From contig NZ_CP009553.3 of assembly GCF_000767615.3 (NCBI RefSeq), forward strand, positions 4,898,001-4,962,000: a DNA stretch of 64,000 bases, read 5' to 3'. Made by a program: the position numbers and the translations under genes. Shown here one piece after another: positions 56,877 to 64,000 of the stretch (position 1 is its first letter; every line of letters starts with the position of its first letter). The notes under the pieces are model-generated. The model made no database searches. It was not told the DNA's origin and saw nothing but the letters and a program-made list of their open reading frames with translations. This stretch comes from Pandoraea pnomenusa (GTDB lineage Bacteria > Pseudomonadota > Gammaproteobacteria > Burkholderiales > Burkholderiaceae).

Positions 56877-58055
56877 GTGTCTTCGCGCGACCCACGCCTT
56901 TCCGGCCCCCCCCGTCCTGATCACTCCGATCCCAACGGCCGCTCCCGCAATGCAGCGTCCGGCGCCAGGCCGCCGGGCGGGCGCCGGCCATGGCTCGTCT
57001 GGACGGCCGTGCTCGCGGCGGTGCTCGTCGCGCACGGACTCCTCGCCATGTGGGTCGCCCTGCATCGCACGCCGCTCGATGACACGCCGATCCCCGTCAT
57101 TCCGATCACGCTGATTCCACTCAAGCCGGTGGCGCCCCCTGCCCCTGAGGCCTCGCCCACGCCACCGCCCCCGAAGCCGACGAAGCCCCCCGTGCGCAAG
57201 CCCGTGACCAAGCCCGTGACCAAGCCGGCCGCGCCCCCGGCGCGGCCCGACTCGCTGGCGGCCCCCGCCACGGCCGATACGCCCGGTCCGCATGCGGCCT
57301 CCGAGACCGTCGCCGGCGCGGGTGACACCCCGGACGCGGCAGCGAGCGACGCGGCGGCGCAAACGCCGCCCGGCCCGCCGCTCACGGCGGCGGCTGCCAA
57401 TGGCGACAAGTTCGATCCGCCGCCATCCGCCACGCTCACTTACGACGCGCTCATGAACGGTGTGCGCAACCAGACCGGCCAACTGCAATGGGTGAACGAG
57501 AACGGGCACTACCGACTGCGCATTGCCGTGCCGATCATCTTTTTCGGAACGTTCGAGTTCATCAGCGAAGGCGGCTTCGACGTGAACGGCATCGCGCCGT
57601 CCCGTTACGTGGAAAAACGCGGGCGGCGGGCCGAGTACGTCACCGATTTCCTTCGCGAAGGCGCCCCGACGCTGACGTTCTCGCGCTCGGGCCAGACGGC
57701 GCCGCTCGCACCTGGCGCCCAGGACCGTTTCAGCGTGATGATGCAACTGGCGAGCTACGCGCGGGGCAACCCCGAACGCTACACGCAGGTGGGCGTCACG
57801 CATGAGTTCACCGTGGTCGACACCGACAGCAGCGAAGTGTGGCCGGTGCAGTACGTGGGCAGCGAGACGCTGACCACACCGCAGGGGTATGTCGAGACGC
57901 GCCACTTCACGCGCTTGCCGCGCAAGGCGGGCGACGAGCGGCGTGTCGACATCTGGCTCGCGCCGTCGCTCGACTGGATGCCGGTGCGCGTGAAGCAGAC
58001 CGAGCCGTCAGGCAACGAATTCGAGTTGATATTCACCCAGAAGTCCGCGCCCTGA
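56877..58055 (+). CDS. DUF3108 domain protein with a TonB-like N-terminus
   Basis: 392 residues from a GTG at 56877. A cytoplasmic basic start, one membrane anchor (about 39-62), a proline-rich periplasmic linker (about 75-130, with KPVTKPVTKP units) and a C-terminal DUF3108 domain (about 190-385) make it look like TonB with a different end domain. DUF3108 is an uncharacterised periplasmic family. The start is uncertain; no good ribosome site is seen and no ATG lies between it and the membrane anchor. Confidence 0.82.
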   Translation: MSSRDPRLSGPPRPDHSDPNGRSRNAASGARPPGGRRPWLVWTAVLAAVLVAHGLLAMWVALHRTPLDDTPIPVIPITLIPLKPVAPPAPEASPTPPPPKPTKPPVRKPVTKPVTKPAAPPARPDSLAAPATADTPGPHAASETVAGAGDTPDAAASDAAAQTPPGPPLTAAAANGDKFDPPPSATLTYDALMNGVRNQTGQLQWVNENGHYRLRIAVPIIFFGTFEFISEGGFDVNGIAPSRYVEKRGRRAEYVTDFLREGAPTLTFSRSGQTAPLAPGAQDRFSVMMQLASYARGNPERYTQVGVTHEFTVVDTDSSEVWPVQYVGSETLTTPQGYVETRHFTRLPRKAGDERRVDIWLAPSLDWMPVRVKQTEPSGNEFELIFTQKSAP

Positions 58056-58259
58056 ATTCCTTAGATTGTCGAGCGATTTCTCGAAAATCCAGCGCAAACC
58101 CAGCGCGGATGTAGCGGCCATGCGGTCGCCCGACGAAGTGTTGCCCCACTACTACGAATCGCGCTGCACAAGTTACGTGTTCCTGACATAATCGGAAACA
58201 TCCCAGTGCATCGACGCCACTTCGCCAATGTATCGACGAAATTCGGGAGGCCGGACAAT

Positions 58260-59054
58260 ATGAAAGTCAGTGCCAACGGAGCATCGCTGCATTACGTGGT
58301 GGACGGCCATGGTCCCTGGCTGACGCTGGCGCACCCATTGGGTGCGGACCTGACGGTCTGGGACGATCTGGTGCCCGAACTGGCGGCACATTTCCGGGTA
58401 TTGCGCTACGACAGCCGCGGCCACGGCCGCAGCGACGTGCCCCATGGGCCCTACACCGTCAAGCAGTTGGCCGCGGACGCCACGGCACTGCTCAGTTCAC
58501 TGGAAATCCCCCGCACCCATTTCGTGGGTATCTCGATGGGCGGCGCAGTCGCCCAGCAGGTCGCCCTCGACGCCCCCGAGCGTATTGCCAGCCTCACGCT
58601 GATCGACACCACCGCCGGCTATGACGAGGCCGACGCCAAACGCTTTCGAGAGCGCGCCGCGCAGGCCCGCGACCATGGCATGAAGGCGCTGGCGGATGGC
58701 ACGCTGGACCGCTGGTTGAGCGAGGGGTTTCGCAAGCGTCATCCGCATCGGGCCGAGCGGATTCGGGCGCTGGTGGCCGGCGCCCATCCGGAGGGTTTTG
58801 CCGCGGCGTGCGAAGCGCTTGCCGCGTTCGACGTGCGATCGAGGTTGCACGAAATCGAGACGCCGACGCTGGTGCTGGTAGGGGAAAACGATCCCTCCAC
58901 CCCGCCACCTGTCGCGCAGCGCATTGCCGACGGTATCGCCGGCGCCCGTCTGGTGGTCGTGCCCGACGCCGCGCATCTGTCGATCGTCGAGCAGAAACAG
59001 TTCGTAACCAATGCCCTTGCAACGTTTTTGCAAGGGGCCGCATCTAACGTATGA
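58260..59054 (+). CDS. Alpha/beta hydrolase, 3-oxoadipate enol-lactonase-like (PcaD-like)
   Basis: 264 residues. Nucleophile elbow GISMGGAVAQQ (serine 92), aspartate in VLVGENDPSTPP and histidine in PDAAHLSIVEQ. The start MKVSANGASLHYVVDGHGPWL follows GGGAGG and is preferred to a GTG 18 codons earlier. PcaD-like sequence patterns (YDSRGHGRSD; ISMGGAVAQ) suggest an enol-lactonase, but no other pca gene is nearby, so general hydrolase activity is as likely. Confidence 0.85.
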   Translation: MKVSANGASLHYVVDGHGPWLTLAHPLGADLTVWDDLVPELAAHFRVLRYDSRGHGRSDVPHGPYTVKQLAADATALLSSLEIPRTHFVGISMGGAVAQQVALDAPERIASLTLIDTTAGYDEADAKRFRERAAQARDHGMKALADGTLDRWLSEGFRKRHPHRAERIRALVAGAHPEGFAAACEALAAFDVRSRLHEIETPTLVLVGENDPSTPPPVAQRIADGIAGARLVVVPDAAHLSIVEQKQFVTNALATFLQGAASNV

Positions 59055-59066
59055 ACCCTGCAGAAT

Positions 59067-59131
59067 GCGGGACCTGAAGCGGGACCTTTGACCAAGGAGG
59101 GCCGAAACCATTGAATTCGCCATTGAATTCG
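59067..59131 (+). repeat. Two pairs of short direct repeats in the DUF3567 leader
   Basis: GCGGGACCT at 59067-59075 and 59079-59087; CATTGAATTCG at 59109-59119 and 59121-59131. Both pairs have a 12-base period. Confidence 0.5.
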
Positions 59132-59239
59132 TCAGCCGGTGTGCCGATAAGCGAATCATGGGGCACTGCCTCTTGAAATCGCGCCGCGTCGCCCCTATGT
59201 GGGTACCAAGGACCATGCAGGAACACCAGGAGAGTTGCC

Positions 59240-59497
59240 ATGCTCATGATTTACAACAGCCCGAATTACTGTGTCGTTGAGTTTGCCGCGGATAACGGCA
59301 ATCACTCGCTGTCTGCCGGTGGCTATGAAATCGTGGACAAGACCGCTGGCCGTGAGATCTTTCTCGACGGCACGCTTGCCCGGCAATTCCGTGAAGAGGT
59401 GCAGAAATTGATCGCCACCGAGCCTTCCGAAGACGAAGTCGACGAATTTCTCGGACAGTTCGACACCTTCATGACGAATCCGGTCGTGCTCCACTGA
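59240..59497 (+). CDS. DUF3567 family protein
   Basis: 85 residues, a small beta-proteobacterial family of unknown function. The sequence MLMIYNSPNYCVVEFAADNG continues into GYEIVDKTAGREIFLDGTLARQF and an acidic C-terminal half (EDEVDEFLGQFDTFM). A strong ribosome site CCAGGAGAG lies 5 bases before the ATG. A two-way terminator follows. Confidence 0.85.
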   Translation: MLMIYNSPNYCVVEFAADNGNHSLSAGGYEIVDKTAGREIFLDGTLARQFREEVQKLIATEPSEDEVDEFLGQFDTFMTNPVVLH

Positions 59498-59527
59498 CGC
59501 CGGCACCGCACGCGGTGCAGCCACACG

Positions 59528-59556
59528 AAAAACCCTCGCCATGGCGAGGGTTTTTT
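59528..59556. terminator. Bidirectional intrinsic terminator
   Basis: CCCTCGCC/GGCGAGGG with an AT loop (59533-59550) is preceded by AAAAA and followed by TTTTTT, so it can end both the DUF3567 and the rhodanese transcripts. Confidence 0.92.
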
Positions 59557-59587
59557 CATGGCGCCAAGGCTTGACCTCATGTCAGGC

Positions 59588-59980
59588 TCAGCACTGCTCC
59601 CAGGGCAGACCCTCGAAGCGCCAGCCATTCACGGCGTTGCGGTGGTGCGTGGCGTCCAGATCGCCTTCGAAGCCGTGCAGCACACCGTAGACGTTCAGGA
59701 AACCCGCGGCCTCCAGCGCTTCGCCCGCCGCCGTGCTGCGATTCCCGCTGCGGCAGATCAGCAGTACCGGCCGGTCGCCGCCCGCGCCCGCAAGCTTGCG
59801 AACGCTTTGGACGAAATGCGGGTTGATCTCCCAGTCCGGGCCGTCGTTCCAGGCCACGTGGATGGCCCCGGCCGGATGCCCGACGAACAGGTATTCCATC
59901 TCGCTGCGGCAATCGACGAACAGCGCGTTGGCGTTGGCTTGCAGAAACTGGTGGGCGGCGCCCGGCAGAAGGAATTCCAT
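59588..59980 (-). CDS. Rhodanese-like sulfurtransferase
   Basis: 130 residues with a single rhodanese domain and the active-site loop CRSGNRS (cysteine 76). Such domains carry persulfide sulfur between proteins. The open reading starts MEFLLPGAAHQFLQANANALFVDCRSEMEY and lacks a signal peptide. It is divergent from metH with 100 bases between them, where a sulfur-related control signal might lie (inference). Confidence 0.9.
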   Translation of the reverse strand: MEFLLPGAAHQFLQANANALFVDCRSEMEYLFVGHPAGAIHVAWNDGPDWEINPHFVQSVRKLAGAGGDRPVLLICRSGNRSTAAGEALEAAGFLNVYGVLHGFEGDLDATHHRNAVNGWRFEGLPWEQC

Positions 59981-60080
59981 ATCGTTGTCGAAATAGTGGG
60001 AAACGGCGCGGCTCGCGGGCGAATGCCGCCAAAACCATTACAATTATAGGTTTTCCGGCCACTCCAAGGCGACGTCCGTC

Positions 60081-61157
60081 ATGACCACCGCAACCCCACC
60101 CGCCGCAAACGCCACGCCATCCACGCGCGCCTATACGCGCGGGCAGGCGCTGCCTGCGCTGCTCGAGTCGCGCATCCTGATTCTGGACGGCGCGATGGGG
60201 ACCATGATCCAGCAATACAAGCTGGGCGAGGCCGAGTATCGCGGCGAGCGTTTTGCCGACTTCGCGCACGACGTCAAGGGCAACAACGAACTGCTCTCGC
60301 TGACCCGCCCGGACGTGATCAGCGAGATCCACCGCAAGTATCTGGCAGCGGGCGCCGACATCATCGAGACGAACACCTTCGGCGCGACCACGATCGCCCA
60401 GAGCGACTATCACATGGAAGCGCTGGCCGACGAGATGAACCGGGAGTCCGCGCGGCTCGCGCGCGAGGCGTGCAATGCCTTCAGCACGCCCGAGAAGCCG
60501 CGTTTCGCCGCCGGCGCCATCGGCCCGACGCCCAAGACGGCGAGCATCAGCCCGGACGTGAACGATCCGGGCGCGCGCAACGTCGACTTCGATCAGTTGC
60601 GCGACGCGTATTATGCGCAAGCCAAATCGCTGCTCGACGGCGGTGTGGACCTGTTTCTCGTCGAGACCATCTTCGACACGCTCAACGCCAAGGCCGCGCT
60701 CTTCGCCATCGACGAACTGTTCGAAGACACCGGCGAGCTGCTGCCGATCATGATCTCGGGCACGGTGACCGACGCGTCCGGGCGCATTCTGTCCGGCCAG
60801 ACGGTCGAGGCCTTCTGGAACTCGCTGCGCCACGCCCGCCCGCTCACGTTCGGCCTGAACTGCGCGCTGGGCGCGACGCTGATGCGTCCTTACATCGCCG
60901 AGCTGTCGAAGCTCTGCAACACGTATGTGTCGGTCTATCCGAACGCCGGCCTGCCCAATCCGATGAGCGACACCGGCTTCGACGAGACGCCCGACGTGAC
61001 CTCCGGCCTGCTCAGGGAGTTTGCCCAGGCCGGGCTGGTGAATCTGGCGGGCGGTTGTTGCGGCACGACGCCGGAGCATATCGCCGAGATCGCCAAGGCA
61101 TTGGCCGACGTGAAGCCGCGCCGCTGGCCGTCGCAATACCGCAGCGCCGACGTCTGA
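60081..61157 (+). CDS. metH: Cobalamin-dependent methionine synthase, homocysteine-binding part
   Basis: 358 residues equal to the N-terminal domain of E. coli Met[23 protein letters not shown], and the zinc cysteines in GLNCALGA and GGCCGTTP near the end. It binds homocysteine and zinc for transfer of the methyl group from methylcobalamin. The remaining domains are in the next gene, the split layout common in Burkholderiales. An N-terminal extension of about 25 residues precedes the fold. The ATG at 60081 has only a weak ribosome site. Confidence 0.95.
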   Translation: MTTATPPAANATPSTRAYTRGQALPALLESRILILDGAMGTMIQQYKLGEAEYRGERFADFAHDVKGNNELLSLTRPDVISEIHRKYLAAGADIIETNTFGATTIAQSDYHMEALADEMNRESARLAREACNAFSTPEKPRFAAGAIGPTPKTASISPDVNDPGARNVDFDQLRDAYYAQAKSLLDGGVDLFLVETIFDTLNAKAALFAIDELFEDTGELLPIMISGTVTDASGRILSGQTVEAFWNSLRHARPLTFGLNCALGATLMRPYIAELSKLCNTYVSVYPNAGLPNPMSDTGFDETPDVTSGLLREFAQAGLVNLAGGCCGTTPEHIAEIAKALADVKPRRWPSQYRSADV

Positions 61158-61283
61158 GCGCCGCCCCGCCGTCGCCGGCGTGTCCGGCGACGACACGTCC
61201 GATAGATCGACAGGTCTGAAAGCAAGACACCCGGCGCGTCGCCCCGAAGCCGCGATGCGCCACCCACTGAACGGATCCGCCCC

Positions 61284-64000
<2,717 letters not shown>

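Noticed and set aside
59981..60080. Cobalamin or SAM riboswitch before metH
   Set aside because: The gap is only 100 bases and lacks a B12-box-like core or the expected helices.

Overview
The window is high-G+C chromosomal DNA of a beta-proteobacterium of the order Burkholderiales, probably Burkholderiaceae and plausibly Pandoraea. The guess rests on gene content and order: a permease-less PTS next to gshB, a torF-glnK-amtB nitrogen operon, the dacA-dat-ybeD and lipB-lipA genes, birA-coaX-SPOR, a methionine synthase split into two genes, and a PhaM-type PHB granule protein. Genus is an inference. No rRNA, tRNA, CRISPR, prophage or insertion sequence was recognised. Almost every base is coding, and gene spacing is tight with many 1-4 base stop/start overlaps.

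Layout. 1-6539 (minus strand): enzyme I (cut by the window edge), HPr and a mannose-type EIIA, then glutathione synthase, an apparently frameshifted LuxR-type regulator and glutamate-cysteine ligase. 6937-10334: nitrogen module amtB/glnK/torF with a sigma-54 promoter and an NtrC-like palindrome, then ubiK. 10645-14338: comM, a lipoprotein and two thioredoxin-fold proteins. 14412-19207: dctD-dctB-dctA for C4-dicarboxylates. 19252-23824: a TauABC-type ABC transporter, an IclR regulator and an N-formylglutamate amidohydrolase. 24273-25034: an orphan gene of lower G+C. 25055-32003: lipA, lipB, then an EamA transporter, a DUF2917 gene and a LysR gene that separate lipB from ybeD-dat-dacA.

32278-35000 holds a hydrolase, a 2Fe-2S ferredoxin and an MFS exporter. 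35204-40201 is a five-gene MlaE/F/D-PqiC-VanZ envelope operon. 40418-43411 is birA-coaX-SPOR. 43433-45958 holds an Ser/Lys-type asparaginase, hldC and a ferritin-like protein, followed by a 760-base regulatory gap. 46720-49655 holds a chalcone-isomerase-like protein, an NTF2-like protein, a LysE exporter and an AraC regulator. 49815-56768 holds a patatin, PhaM, an enoyl-CoA hydratase, a LivJ-type binding protein, a fumarylacetoacetate-hydrolase-family enzyme and a divergent IclR regulator. 56877-64000 holds a DUF3108 protein, a hydrolase, a DUF3567 protein, a rhodanese and the two methionine synthase genes (the second cut by the window edge).

The genome is mostly core, so the signals most worth a second look are regulatory: the sigma-54/NtrC control region of torF-glnK-amtB; four direct repeats upstream of the broken luxR gene and an ownerless plus-strand terminator beside them; intrinsic terminators placed immediately before the ribosome binding sites of the MFS exporter and the enoyl-CoA hydratase, the first with a possible leader peptide; and exact palindromes upstream of the IclR target genes and of the ferritin-like gene.
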